In this document: positions 45,042 to 53,832 of the stretch, in pieces
Layout of the letters: every line of letters starts with the position of its first letter
How positions within the stretch are numbered: position 1 is the stretch's first letter
From: Alkalinema pantanalense
Lineage (GTDB): Bacteria; Cyanobacteriota; Cyanobacteriia; Leptolyngbyales; Leptolyngbyaceae
Length of the DNA stretch: 64,000 nt
Reading direction: 5' to 3'
Assembly (NCBI RefSeq): GCF_050753345.1
Contig: NZ_JBLZFX010000015.1
Span: 26,457-90,456 of the forward strand
Notes under the pieces: generated by a model
Database searches by the model: none
Seen by the model: only the letters and a program-made list of their open reading frames with translations
Told to the model about the DNA's origin: nothing
Translations under genes and position numbers: made by a program

Positions 45042-46430
45042 CTAAGGAATGGGAGTAAAGTCGTACCCATAGGTCGATCGATCGCCTGCCACAATTTTGA
45101 CCAGTTGAACGGGTACATTACGATCGCCCGAAGGGAGGAAGGAAATTGTGCGGGAAGCCCCTGCAACTGTAAAGCTGGGACTCGTTAGCGCCTGTTGTAC
45201 CCCTTTCCGCGTAGGTGATTGCTGTAGGGCTGCACTTAAGGCTTGAGTCGCATCGTAGGCTGTGACAGTGCGCCAGTTGACATCGCCGCCCCAAAGTTTG
45301 CGCGATCGTGTAGCAAAGTTCTGCGAACCACGCCCGAGGATATGCCAGGGGACGGCAACCACCATCCCTTGACCCGATGCACGGGTGACATCTAGGGTTT
45401 TGGGGCTATAGACATCATCGCCCCCCAGCACCGGGAGGGGGTTATTGTTCGCTTGAACCACTTGTAGGGCACGATCGAGGCTTCCGGTATTACTGGCAAG
45501 AAGAATGACCTCTGCGCCACGTTGCTTGGCTTCCTCTAAACTGCGATGGGGACTGAAACTGGAATTGGCTAGATCGTATTCTGTCACTACTTGTCCCCCT
45601 GCTTGCTCGATCGCATTATGCAGTTCTCCAGTCAGTGATTTGCTGTAGTCACTTTGGGCATTGAAATAGACCACTGCTTTTTTGGACTTCAGGGTTTGCA
45701 ACATATAGTCAGTCAGGGCACGAGCTGAAATGGAATCGCTAGGTACAGTGCGGAAAATGTAGGGACTTTTATAGGAGAGGTTAACTGTAGAACTAATGGG
45801 AGAAATGGCAACGAGTTTTCCTTTGTGATAGATATCCGCTGTAGCAAGGGTAATGTTGCTGGCATAGTGACCAACAACACCTAGAATGTCTTGACGATCG
45901 ACTAATGTGTGAGCAACCTGTTGCGCAATTTTGACATCATTGTCGTCATTGACAATATTGACAAACAGGGGAGATCCATTGATGCCACCGGAGGCATTGA
46001 TTTCGGTTTGAGCTTGGGCGACGCCACGTAAAATCTCACGGGAGCCGTTGGCATCGCTACTGATGGGAATACTGACGGCAATACTGAGCGGCTTGCTCCA
46101 GTAGGCTTTAGCATTATTCCGATAGATAACAGACTCAGGATCATTAGGCTTTTGTTTGAGGGATCGATCGAAGAGTCCTTGGGCCGTACTGAAATCGCTG
46201 CTGGCGTAGGACGCGATCGCTTGCGATTTATCCCAGGTGCCATCTTCTGGGAAGAAGGCATGGGAGCCATGACTCAAGCGATCGTCCAAATGGGTTGAAT
46301 GGACGGTGTCGCTGGCTAGGGGATTGCCGATGTATTGTCTGCCCAAACTAAACCCTGCAAAGAGCAGTAGCAAAGTGCCGAGGTAAATAATGGGTGGGAG
46401 AGATTTTTTAGGGGTTGTATTCGTTGTCAT
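45042..46430 (-). CDS. Membrane-anchored periplasmic binding protein (Leu/Ile/Val-binding type)
   Basis: The 462-residue protein has an N-terminal membrane helix (about 12-30), a TPR-like helical segment (YASSDFSTAQGLFDRSL), and a Peripla_BP_6 fold (about 110-460) with GVVGHYASNITLATADIY and YIFRTVPSDS. Unlike transport binding proteins it lacks a neighbouring ABC permease. It is clearly paralogous to the C-terminal half of the receptor kinase at 49404. ATG 46430 follows AGGAGA. A sensing role is inferred. Confidence 0.87.
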   Translation of the reverse strand: MTTNTTPKKSLPPIIYLGTLLLLFAGFSLGRQYIGNPLASDTVHSTHLDDRLSHGSHAFFPEDGTWDKSQAIASYASSDFSTAQGLFDRSLKQKPNDPESVIYRNNAKAYWSKPLSIAVSIPISSDANGSREILRGVAQAQTEINASGGINGSPLFVNIVNDDNDVKIAQQVAHTLVDRQDILGVVGHYASNITLATADIYHKGKLVAISPISSTVNLSYKSPYIFRTVPSDSISARALTDYMLQTLKSKKAVVYFNAQSDYSKSLTGELHNAIEQAGGQVVTEYDLANSSFSPHRSLEEAKQRGAEVILLASNTGSLDRALQVVQANNNPLPVLGGDDVYSPKTLDVTRASGQGMVVAVPWHILGRGSQNFATRSRKLWGGDVNWRTVTAYDATQALSAALQQSPTRKGVQQALTSPSFTVAGASRTISFLPSGDRNVPVQLVKIVAGDRSTYGYDFTPIP

Positions 46431-46535
46431 ATCGCTTCTCCTGAAGGGAATCAAGTGGGGTTGCATGAATAGCGCCTGAACTTAATCACGATCGCCATGG
46501 GATGACTTGTAATGTCTTAGATCAGTAGACTCCGT

Positions 46536-47180
46536 TTACCTGGGGATGATCTCATCTTTGGGCTCGAATATCCCAAATAGTAGTGATAACAAACCACAGG
46601 GGATTAGGATGATAATCCAGACTGCGGCAGCGATCCAAGTTGCAATGAGAAAGGGTGCACAAACGATAACGATCACCTCTCCGGCAATGCTAAAGAAGGA
46701 TAGAAAGGTAGCGAGAAAAAGTCCAATCCCCAACGTCACTAACGGAATACCGTACAATATGCCCGATAGACTTCGCCAATCTTGACCGGGGGTGCAGGTG
46801 GACTGGGCAGGCTGTTGGGGATTGTAGAACAAGTTCACCCAGGACTGAGTACAACCAGCCAGTGCGCCCGCTTGTTTTGCACTGTCTAGTGTCTCGAAGC
46901 CGTGATGCCAAACCATTCGATGGATGTAAGAACGTCCCTGCACTGCGTAGGAACAGAGGAGGGCATAGCGATAGCGAGTTCGATCGGTGCGGCCCCCGGT
47001 CCGGTAATCACTGACCTCATAGCGGAGAATTTGGGCTTGGGTTCGAGTCCAATGGTGGGTTTGCAGACTGAGGTAAAATTGCTGACAGGCTCGAAAAATG
47101 CTCTTAATGCCTTCGCTCGCAAGTATCCCAAACATACCTAGTAAAAACAGGCGCAGTAGGGTTGTGAGAAATCGCTCCAT
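46536..47180 (-). CDS. DUF3592-like membrane protein
   Basis: The 214-residue protein has a helix at the N-terminus and two or three hydrophobic helices after residue 135. Between them is an extracytoplasmic beta-rich domain (RTQAQILRYEVSDYRTGG, YALLCSYAVQGRSY, WVNLFYNPQQPAQS), the DUF3592 pattern. Function is unknown. It starts 2 bp after the stop of the PspA-like gene, so translation is coupled. Confidence 0.78.
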   Translation of the reverse strand: MERFLTTLLRLFLLGMFGILASEGIKSIFRACQQFYLSLQTHHWTRTQAQILRYEVSDYRTGGRTDRTRYRYALLCSYAVQGRSYIHRMVWHHGFETLDSAKQAGALAGCTQSWVNLFYNPQQPAQSTCTPGQDWRSLSGILYGIPLVTLGIGLFLATFLSFFSIAGEVIVIVCAPFLIATWIAAAVWIIILIPCGLLSLLFGIFEPKDEIIPR

Positions 47181-47182
47181 GA

Positions 47183-47884
47183 TTAGTTATTTTGATTCGC
47201 TTTCAGTCGGAGGAATCGCTGTTCGATTTCGCTATCTAGGCTGATTTGATCGAGATTAGTTTGTAGTTTTTCAACGGAGTTTTCGGTCAATTCTTGGAAG
47301 GTGTGAACTTGAATGTTGCGGCCTTCGATCGCAGCTTGAGCTTCCTGAAACTGACTCCGGGCAGAATCCATGTGAAGTTCGCTATTAATATCCGCAATCA
47401 CGGCTAACGCCTCATTGACTTCGGCTAAGGCTTTCAGCGTTTGCATTTGCACTTGATAGGATTCTAGCTTTTGCCGTTCTTGATGCAATTTGTCTTTGAG
47501 GTTTTGCACAGCCTGTTCTGCTTGATGGACTTGGGCTGCAAATTTCGGTAGGACTCGTTCTACTTCGATCGCCCGAGCCATCGCTAGCCGAGCGGCTTCT
47601 TCCTGCCCTTTTTCCAAGGCTTGCGTGGCTTGCTGTTCCGATCGCTTCGCCTCTGCTTGTTTTTGGAGGTAATGTTGCTTGGCCCGCTCATAGGCAGTAA
47701 CTGCTTTTGCAACGGACTCGGTCAGTTGATAAACCGACTGTTGCATGGTATGCAGCGACTCTTGGGCGACTTCCACCGCAAGTTTGCCGCCCTGCTCGAT
47801 CGGTTTGCCCCACAGCCAATTCCAACTGGCGCAAATGACTCGTCCGGCCCGATCGCCCATTAACCAATAAACGACTGAACGCAT
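47183..47884 (-). CDS. PspA/IM30-like coiled-coil protein
   Basis: The 233-residue protein is almost wholly helical. The PspA-like core runs from about 25 to 200 (EQAVQNLKDKLHQERQKLES; QALEKGQEEAARLAMARAIE). The first helix RVICASWNWLWGKPIEQGGK resembles the amphipathic membrane-binding start of PspA/Vipp1. Such proteins form ESCRT-III-like polymers on stressed membranes. ATG 47884 has AGGAGA 7 nt upstream; the frame to 47944 is rejected. It is the first gene of a probable four-gene operon and divergent from the STAND gene. Confidence 0.8.
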   Translation of the reverse strand: MRSVVYWLMGDRAGRVICASWNWLWGKPIEQGGKLAVEVAQESLHTMQQSVYQLTESVAKAVTAYERAKQHYLQKQAEAKRSEQQATQALEKGQEEAARLAMARAIEVERVLPKFAAQVHQAEQAVQNLKDKLHQERQKLESYQVQMQTLKALAEVNEALAVIADINSELHMDSARSQFQEAQAAIEGRNIQVHTFQELTENSVEKLQTNLDQISLDSEIEQRFLRLKANQNN

Positions 47885-48148
47885 GTTGATTCTCCTAAAT
47901 TCATATAATTGTGATTTTGTGGGTTTAACCGCTTGATACAGCAATGCTTGAACCCATTACTAGAGAAGACTCGTGAGGGTATCCATCGCTGCTGGATGAT
48001 TGCGATCGTTGAATGTTTTCACTGTTGGATGTTTTTACTTTCGCAAATGGTTGGGTGCAGGCTGGCTCACTTTTGGCTCACATTGGACGCAATCTTTTTT
48101 CTGCAACTCCCGGTAAACTAGAGGGTGTTCTGTGACCTGGACCCGGTA
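47885..48148. promoter_or_regulatory. Divergent promoter region of the signalling locus
   Basis: This 264-bp region between the PspA-like gene (minus) and the STAND gene (plus) has no gene. Repeated cactgttggatg/gctggatgattg-type sequences lie near 47990-48030. It should contain both promoters. Confidence 0.5.
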
Positions 48149-49399
48149 ATGGTGACAATTCGTGCTTCGGAGCAGGGCCTGATCCAAGTCGATCGTGCCC
48201 GCCGCCGTAAGGGATGGTTGAAACAATCGGAAATCTGGTGCCGTCTGGCGCAAACCTCCAGGGCAACGCTCAAACGCTTCTGGCGACGTGAGGCGATCGA
48301 CCAGGGAACCTTTATTGCGATTTGCCAAGCAGCGGGGATTCAGGACTGGGAGGCAATTGCCCAATCAGATGTGCGACCCACTGAGCAACACCTTTGCCTC
48401 GGCATGATGCCCGATGTTCCAATGTTTCTGGGGCGTGCTGCGGAGATGGCCCAACTCACCGATTGGAGCCAGACTTGCCGATTGATCGCCCTGTGGGGCA
48501 TGGGGGGCATGGGGAAAACCTCGCTGGTTGCGGAATGGGTGGAGTCGTTGCTTCGATCGGGATCGGCGCAACCGTTTGCTGCAATATTTTGGCGATCGCT
48601 GCAATATCCGCCTGCGCTGGATGCCTTAGCTCGGAGCTTAACGGAAGCCGCTCAGAGTTCCGTCCAGAGTTCTGTCGAGAGTTCCATCCAGAGTCCTGCC
48701 CAGATTCTCACCCTGTTGCAGCAACGCCGCTGTTTGTTGATTTTAGATAGTTGGGAAGCGTTGCTAGGAGGGGCTTCGGCAGGACAAGTGAAACCTGAAT
48801 TTGTGGCTTTTAGCCAGCTTTTCCAGCAGTTTGCCACCACAAGACACCAGAGCTGTGTGGTGGTCATTAGTCGGGAAAAACCAGCGGAATTGGCATTGCT
48901 AGAGGGGCTGAATCCGTTGGTGAAATCCCATAAGCTAGAAGGTATGGGGCAAGATGCGATCGCGCTGTTCGAATCCCGAGGGCTACAAGCAGAACTCCCT
49001 GCGTGGCAAACGCTCATCCAACTGTATCGCGGCAATCCGTTAGCGTTAAATATGATGGCGAGCTTGATTCAGGATTTGTGTCAGGGTTCAGCAACAGCAT
49101 TTTTAAAGATGAATACGATCGTTGTCCATCAATTAGACAATGTATTAGTAGAACGGTTGCAATGTTTATCCGAAACTGAGTTGCAAGTGTTGCAAACCTT
49201 GGCACGGGTGGGGCAACCAATTTCTCGGGAGTCCTTGCAGGAAAAACTTGGCTCGGTCAGTGGTTCGCAGCTCCTAGAAATTTTGCTGTCCTTAGAGCAG
49301 CGCTGTTTACTCGAAATCCTGTCAGAGGAAACGGTTTTATTTGCATTGGCTCCGATCGTGCAGAAATATATTAGTCAAAAGCTCTCCAAGCGTCTGTAG
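48149..49399 (+). CDS. STAND (NB-ARC-like) NTPase with N-terminal vMAP-like domain
   Basis: The 416-residue protein has an N-terminal domain (about 1-75, RATLKRFWRREAIDQGTFIAICQAAGI) of the type found before many cyanobacterial NB-ARC proteins. The NTPase follows: P-loop GMGGMGKTS at about 117-125, Walker B CLLILD at 195-200, and a winged-helix-like region at about 330-405. Unlike most relatives it lacks a C-terminal WD40 or TPR sensor array. A four-unit 12-bp repeat encodes residues 169-184 (Ser/Val/Gln). It is followed by the receptor kinase after 4 bp. Confidence 0.85.
   Translation: MVTIRASEQGLIQVDRARRRKGWLKQSEIWCRLAQTSRATLKRFWRREAIDQGTFIAICQAAGIQDWEAIAQSDVRPTEQHLCLGMMPDVPMFLGRAAEMAQLTDWSQTCRLIALWGMGGMGKTSLVAEWVESLLRSGSAQPFAAIFWRSLQYPPALDALARSLTEAAQSSVQSSVESSIQSPAQILTLLQQRRCLLILDSWEALLGGASAGQVKPEFVAFSQLFQQFATTRHQSCVVVISREKPAELALLEGLNPLVKSHKLEGMGQDAIALFESRGLQAELPAWQTLIQLYRGNPLALNMMASLIQDLCQGSATAFLKMNTIVVHQLDNVLVERLQCLSETELQVLQTLARVGQPISRESLQEKLGSVSGSQLLEILLSLEQRCLLEILSEETVLFALAPIVQKYISQKLSKRL
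48653..48700 (+). repeat. 12-bp in-frame tandem repeat, four units
   Basis: Units near cagagttccgtc at 48653-48664, 48665-48676, 48677-48688 and 48689-48700 encode a Gln/Ser/Ser/Val tetrapeptide repeated between P-loop and Walker B. Confidence 0.85.
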
Positions 49400-49403
49400 T
49401 GCA

Positions 49404-51770
49404 ATGCTGTACTGTCTCAATCCCGATTGTCAAAGCCGAGAAAATCCAGAGAGTGCAGAGGTGTGCCAAGCTTGTCAAACCCCTTTGTGCTTGCAGCAGC
49501 GCTATCAGATTACGCAACCGCTTTGTACCAGACCCTATGCGGCTACGGAGGTATTTAACGTTGTAGATCTGAAAAATCCAACATTACCCCTGGTGCTGAA
49601 AACGTTAGTCAGTGATGATGCTAAGGTACAGGCGCTCTTTCAACGCGAGCAATTGCTGTTGATGCAAACAAACCATGCCGAGATTCCGCGAGGTCATGAT
49701 GTTTTTTCGGTGACTTTAGCGAATGGCAGGGTGATTCACGGTTTGGTGATGGAGCGGATTCCGGGGGAGAATCTAGAGCAGTGGATTCAGAAGCAGGGCG
49801 CGATCGCCCAATCCCAAGCAATCCCATGGTTGAAACAACTGCTTCAGACCCTGGATTACATTCATACGCAACATGTTTTTCATCGCGACATCAAACCTTC
49901 CAACATCATGCGTAAACCGGATGGAACGCTGGTGTTGATCGATTTTGGCAGTACTCGACAGGTAACAGAAACGGTGCACAGCGATCGTACACGTACGACG
50001 GTGGTGTCCTTTGGCTATACAGCCCCTGAACAAATTGCGGGTCGAGCTGTGCCCCAATCAGACTTTTATGCCTTGGGTAAAACCTTCATGTATTTACTCA
50101 TGGGTGCAAATTCCAGCGATCAGAGCTTTGTCCCCCATCAACCGATTTCGCCTGCTTTCCATCGGTTATTGCAGGAGATGACGGCTGAAAGTGTCCGCGA
50201 TCGTCCTGCTACAGCAAAACAAATTCTGAAGCGACTGCGCAAAATTGAACGAGCAGCGATTCGAAAACGCTGGCAGCAAATTGGGCTGGGCTTTGCGGTG
50301 GGGATGGTGTGCGGCGGTGTTGCTATGATTCCGCTGATGCGGCAGATTAATTGGGATGTGGAGCGCGATCGCCTTTTTCCAAAGGTAGCCTGTGATCAGA
50401 CGATCGGCGATCGCATCAGTTGCGGTGAAGAGTCTCTCCTGCGCGAAGCTGAACTGGAAACGTTTTTGGGAGTTCGTGCGGCTCAGACCGCAGAAATTAA
50501 ACGTGAAGGGATTCAACAGTTCAGAAATCAGCAATGGCAATCTGCAAAGCAATCCTTTCAAACCGTTTGGGAGCAAACGCAAGATCCCGAAGCTTTGGTT
50601 TATTTGAACAATTTGAAAACGCTGACCGAGCCGCAATTGCAAAAACAAAAAATCACGATCGCGGTGGTGGTACCCGTGGGAGGTGGACTGTCAGCAATGA
50701 CGCGCGGGTTGAATATTTTGCGAGGTGCGGCCCAAGCCCAGGATCAAGCGATTCGATCGGGGTTGGGTTTGCAAGTAATTTTGGTGGATGATCAGAACGA
50801 TGCCCGCCTTGCTCGCCAATTGGCTAGCGAATTGGTGCGTCGTCGTGAGATTTTGGCTGTGCTAGGGCACCATGTTAGTGATGCGACCCGTGCGGCTTTG
50901 GAGGTCTATGATCGTGCTAGTATGGTGCTGATTTCGCCCACCAGTACTTCTGAAGAGCTAGCGACTTATACGCTCAAAAAGAATCATATTTTCTTTCGGA
51001 CTGTGCCGAGCGATCGGGCAACGGCGACCTTTATGGCCTCTTTTTTGTTGAATCGCACGAACGTTCGCACGGTTGCAGTATTTTACAATCCGGACAAATC
51101 CTACAGTCGTTCGCTGGCAGGTGCATTTAAGGAAACCTTTCAAGCGTTACAGGGCAAGGTAGTCGGTGACGAAAAAGGGCAATTTTATTTATCCTGTACG
51201 GGGTCGGCCTGCCAACGTCAGCCGTTTCAGATTGCGGAGGCAATGCATTATGCCAGGTTGCAGGGGGCGGGTGGGTTTGTGGTGGTTCCTGATGCGGCAG
51301 AAAGCCAATCTAATGCTTTAATTGATGCGATCGCAATTGTCAAAGCGGCGGGAACGAATTGGGTGATTACGGGGGATACGATGGCAGGTGAGGCGCAGTT
51401 GCTTGATCCGAAGGCGGTCGATCGAACGATTATTGCATCAGCTTGGGATCCCAGTGTCGAGCAGAATTCGCAACTGGTCAAATTTTGGAACTTAGCCCAG
51501 CAGCCGATTTCTTGGCATACCTATACGACTTACAATGCGGCGCAGGTGGTGATTAGTGCCTTGGCCCAACGGAAGGGACAATCCCTCGATCGAGCAATGC
51601 TGCGGCAAATTATTGCTTCTCCGACCTTTTCGGCAGTGGGGGCTGCGGGCGATGTGCGATTTCGCGATGGAACGGGGGAGCTACAAACCCCCAGAATTGT
51701 GCTGACGCAAGTATTGCAGTGCGATCGTATTCTGTTTCAAACGATCGAACAACCCAATTGTCTGAAATAA
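49404..51770 (+). CDS. Receptor Ser/Thr kinase with zinc ribbon and periplasmic binding-protein sensor
   Basis: The 788-residue protein has a four-Cys zinc ribbon (Cys4, 9, 21, 24), then a protein kinase at about 35-285 with Lys66, HRD at 160-162, DFG at 180-182 and the APE segment TAPEQ. A transmembrane helix at 293-312 is followed by a periplasmic half: a TPR-like helical segment, then a Peripla_BP_6 sensor (about 415-788). The glycine-rich loop is degenerate (LCTRPYAATEV), so activity may be weak or regulated. ATG 49404 lies 4 bp after the STAND stop; the upstream frame overlaps that gene. The sensor is a paralogue of the protein at 45042. Confidence 0.9.
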   Translation: MLYCLNPDCQSRENPESAEVCQACQTPLCLQQRYQITQPLCTRPYAATEVFNVVDLKNPTLPLVLKTLVSDDAKVQALFQREQLLLMQTNHAEIPRGHDVFSVTLANGRVIHGLVMERIPGENLEQWIQKQGAIAQSQAIPWLKQLLQTLDYIHTQHVFHRDIKPSNIMRKPDGTLVLIDFGSTRQVTETVHSDRTRTTVVSFGYTAPEQIAGRAVPQSDFYALGKTFMYLLMGANSSDQSFVPHQPISPAFHRLLQEMTAESVRDRPATAKQILKRLRKIERAAIRKRWQQIGLGFAVGMVCGGVAMIPLMRQINWDVERDRLFPKVACDQTIGDRISCGEESLLREAELETFLGVRAAQTAEIKREGIQQFRNQQWQSAKQSFQTVWEQTQDPEALVYLNNLKTLTEPQLQKQKITIAVVVPVGGGLSAMTRGLNILRGAAQAQDQAIRSGLGLQVILVDDQNDARLARQLASELVRRREILAVLGHHVSDATRAALEVYDRASMVLISPTSTSEELATYTLKKNHIFFRTVPSDRATATFMASFLLNRTNVRTVAVFYNPDKSYSRSLAGAFKETFQALQGKVVGDEKGQFYLSCTGSACQRQPFQIAEAMHYARLQGAGGFVVVPDAAESQSNALIDAIAIVKAAGTNWVITGDTMAGEAQLLDPKAVDRTIIASAWDPSVEQNSQLVKFWNLAQQPISWHTYTTYNAAQVVISALAQRKGQSLDRAMLRQIIASPTFSAVGAAGDVRFRDGTGELQTPRIVLTQVLQCDRILFQTIEQPNCLK

Positions 51771-51957
51771 CACAGAATTATCCACCGAGCAGTTATCAGC
51801 CTTGGTTCAAGTACATTAGCCTCGATCGCTCTCCTACTTCATCCCATCCCAAAATTCTGCATAGGGTCGTAAACCTGAGAATGAGAGGAAAGTGTAGGCA
51901 CTAACACGCCTGCTGGAATCCAATTCCCATGCAAGAAAACATATCAGGAGACATACA

Positions 51958-52242
51958 ATGACAACCATTCAACAAACCGAAATCAGCACGCTCGAATACG
52001 TCGGTGCAAATGGTGCAGGATTTAGCATTGTAGAAAGTTCAGATTCGGGCATTGTCGAACTAGAAGATGATGAACTCGACACAGCGGGAGGAGGCGCTAT
52101 GCGCTTTTCCAATGCGAACTTTAATCGGAGTCGCACGGCAATGAGTGGGACCACCTTTGCAGGCCCCGACGGTGCGGGTTCTACCTTCGACTTCAAAAAC
52201 GAAGAGATTAGTTCCTCTTCCACCGACTTCATGATGGATTAA
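51958..52242 (+). CDS. Putative secreted peptide precursor A (double-glycine leader)
   Basis: The 94-residue acidic precursor has a leader with ELEDDELDTAGGG (Gly44-Gly46), the pattern cleaved by C39 peptidases. The core of about 48 residues starts AMRFSNANFNR, with no cysteine and the segment SGTTFAGPDGAGSTFDF, then NEEISSSS. It shares core motifs with precursor B. AGGAG lies 8 nt before ATG 51958. The leader matches no NHLP or Nif11 pattern that I recognise. It may be related to CTB-type cyanobacterial bacteriocin-like peptides, but role is unproven. Confidence 0.72.
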   Translation: MTTIQQTEISTLEYVGANGAGFSIVESSDSGIVELEDDELDTAGGGAMRFSNANFNRSRTAMSGTTFAGPDGAGSTFDFKNEEISSSSTDFMMD

Positions 52243-52309
52243 TTCATGAACTAATTCATCCTGACCATTCTCCTCAAATTTCAGAAACTCACCTCTACCT
52301 AATCCATAC

Positions 52310-52344
52310 CAAAGTCACCAGTGGCTTCGGCTACTGGGACTTTG
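52310..52344 (+). terminator. UUCG-capped hairpin between the two precursor genes
   Basis: Stem of 15 base pairs with one bulged A (17) and a ttcg tetraloop closed by C-G: left arm 52310-52325, loop 52326-52329, right arm 52330-52344. It lies 68 bp after precursor A. The following sequence (cttcctttc) is only weakly T-rich, so it may be an attenuator or an RNA-stabilising or processing hairpin rather than a full terminator. Confidence 0.75.
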
Positions 52345-52372
52345 CTTCCTTTCACCTCCCATCTTTACCCCC

Positions 52373-52681
52373 ATGCTGCCTTCCCACAATCATGACAATC
52401 CAACCGATTTAGCCCTCGCAGACTCCCTAGAAACCTCCCTAGAGATCGAAGAACTAGCCGATGACGACCTCGACGACATTGTTGGGGCCTGTGGACAGAG
52501 ACGTTCCCTAGGATGGCGCAGACGGGGTGGTCGCCGTGCATCCCAAGCTAGCTTCTCCAAACGCAGCCTCAGCATTTCTGGTCAGACGATCGTTCAACCC
52601 AACGGCACGTCCATCACCTCTTTCTCGATGCAACTGGAAGAAATCAACAGCCAAGCCAGCGAAGTTATCGACTTTGGCTAA
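52373..52681 (+). CDS. Putative secreted peptide precursor B (double-glycine-like leader)
   Basis: The 102-residue precursor has leader EIEELADDDLDDIVGACG (Gly38-Ala39), a GA-type C39 cleavage site. A basic stretch (RRSLGWRRRGGRR) follows, then KRSLSISGQTIVQPNGTSI and EEINSQAS. Core alignment with precursor A: SG-T, P-G, T/S, EEI. It holds a single Cys (Cys40), next to the cleavage site. No clear ribosome-binding site precedes ATG 52373. The stop lies inside a 15-bp tandem repeat. Confidence 0.68.
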   Translation: MLPSHNHDNPTDLALADSLETSLEIEELADDDLDDIVGACGQRRSLGWRRRGGRRASQASFSKRSLSISGQTIVQPNGTSITSFSMQLEEINSQASEVIDFG

Positions 52682-52745
52682 ATTAACTTTGGCTAAATTA
52701 ACTTTAGCTAAATTAGCTTTGGCTAAATTAACTTCGGCTAAGCAT
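52671..52745 (+). repeat. 15-bp tandem repeat across the end of precursor B
   Basis: Five units of actttggctaaatta type at 52671-52685, 52686-52700, 52701-52715, 52716-52730 and 52731-52745. The first unit contains the precursor B stop codon, and the next three repeat taa in the same frame. Confidence 0.88.
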
Positions 52746-52767
52746 TCCCCGTTATTGCCCCTGTACT

Positions 52768-53832
52768 ATGACAGACATTCTGCTGCAAACCCTCAGTAGT
52801 CAGGACATCCATTGGTTGCAAACCGTGGGTACCCTCTACCCCACCCAACCGAACGCAATCCTCAACGAGCACGAGGTATCCCCAGACACTGCCTACATCC
52901 TCCTAGAAGGCAAACTCGCCATCCATGCAACTCCAATCGAACACAGCGCCAGAACCCCAACGGCCCAGCCCCTCACCCACCTCAGCAGTGGCGAACTCAT
53001 TGGTTGGCTGTCCTGCCAAGATAGCAACGATCGCCCAGCCACCATCCAAGCCCTCGATCGGGCGCTCCTCCTCGCCATTCCCCAAGCCCAATTACAACAA
53101 AAACTCCAAACTGATCCCAGTTTTGCCGCCCACCTCTACCAAGCCCAAGCCCTGCTTTTAGCCCGACGGCTTCAACGTTTCCTGCGACACCTCCAGACTC
53201 CCAATGCCTTGGCCTACCCACCCCAACGGGAATCCGTTACGATATTTTCCATTCTTGAAGACAGCGATTTAGATTGGTTAATTACCGTCGGCAAAGTGCA
53301 ATTGCTGCCAGCGAATACCGAGTTAATTCAAAAATATCAACCCATTGATTCTCTCCATATTCTCTTAGATGGCACCCTTGCATTAGGATTAACTGCTGAT
53401 TCCCGATCGCCCTTACTGACCGCTTTTAGCTTAATCTCGTCCGCAGAATCCAACGATCGGTTTTCAGAATTCGCACGGCTATCGCGGGGGGACTTCCTGG
53501 GCGAAACCGCTCTTGTCAATGCCTATCCCAACCATCTCACAGTCAAAGTTCTGCGGGAATCCAAAGTTCTCTCCATTCCCCGCTGGCGACTGTCCGCCAA
53601 GTTACATCACGATGTGCAATTCGCCAGTCGCTTTTACCGCATGCTCGCCATCATCCTCACCCACCAACAAACGCTGATGTTACAACACCTGGGCCATGGC
53701 GACCTGGAAGAACCCGAAGCCAGCGCAGACAGCGAATTTCTCACCAAAGTCGCCCTCGCCGAAGCACGATTTGACTGGATGCTGAAACGAATTCAAACCG
53801 AATTGGGTACAGGAAAGGAAATCCAATGGTAA
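52768..53832 (+). CDS. Protein with two cyclic-nucleotide-binding-like (cNMP) domains
   Basis: The 354-residue soluble protein has a first cNMP-binding-like beta-barrel at about 13-130 and a second at about 165-310 (LDGTLALGL, LSRGDFLGETALVNAYPN). The phosphate-binding-cassette Arg/Glu pattern is partly present (FLGETAL) in the second. It overlaps the HlyD gene by 7 bp. Related domains occur in NHLM transporters themselves. It may couple export to a regulator; ligand unknown. Confidence 0.82.
   Translation: MTDILLQTLSSQDIHWLQTVGTLYPTQPNAILNEHEVSPDTAYILLEGKLAIHATPIEHSARTPTAQPLTHLSSGELIGWLSCQDSNDRPATIQALDRALLLAIPQAQLQQKLQTDPSFAAHLYQAQALLLARRLQRFLRHLQTPNALAYPPQRESVTIFSILEDSDLDWLITVGKVQLLPANTELIQKYQPIDSLHILLDGTLALGLTADSRSPLLTAFSLISSAESNDRFSEFARLSRGDFLGETALVNAYPNHLTVKVLRESKVLSIPRWRLSAKLHHDVQFASRFYRMLAIILTHQQTLMLQHLGHGDLEEPEASADSEFLTKVALAEARFDWMLKRIQTELGTGKEIQW

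Noticed and set aside
51958..52681. Lanthipeptide or sactipeptide precursors
   Set aside because: Precursor A has no cysteine, precursor B has one at the leader junction, and no LanM, radical SAM or YcaO gene is in the window.
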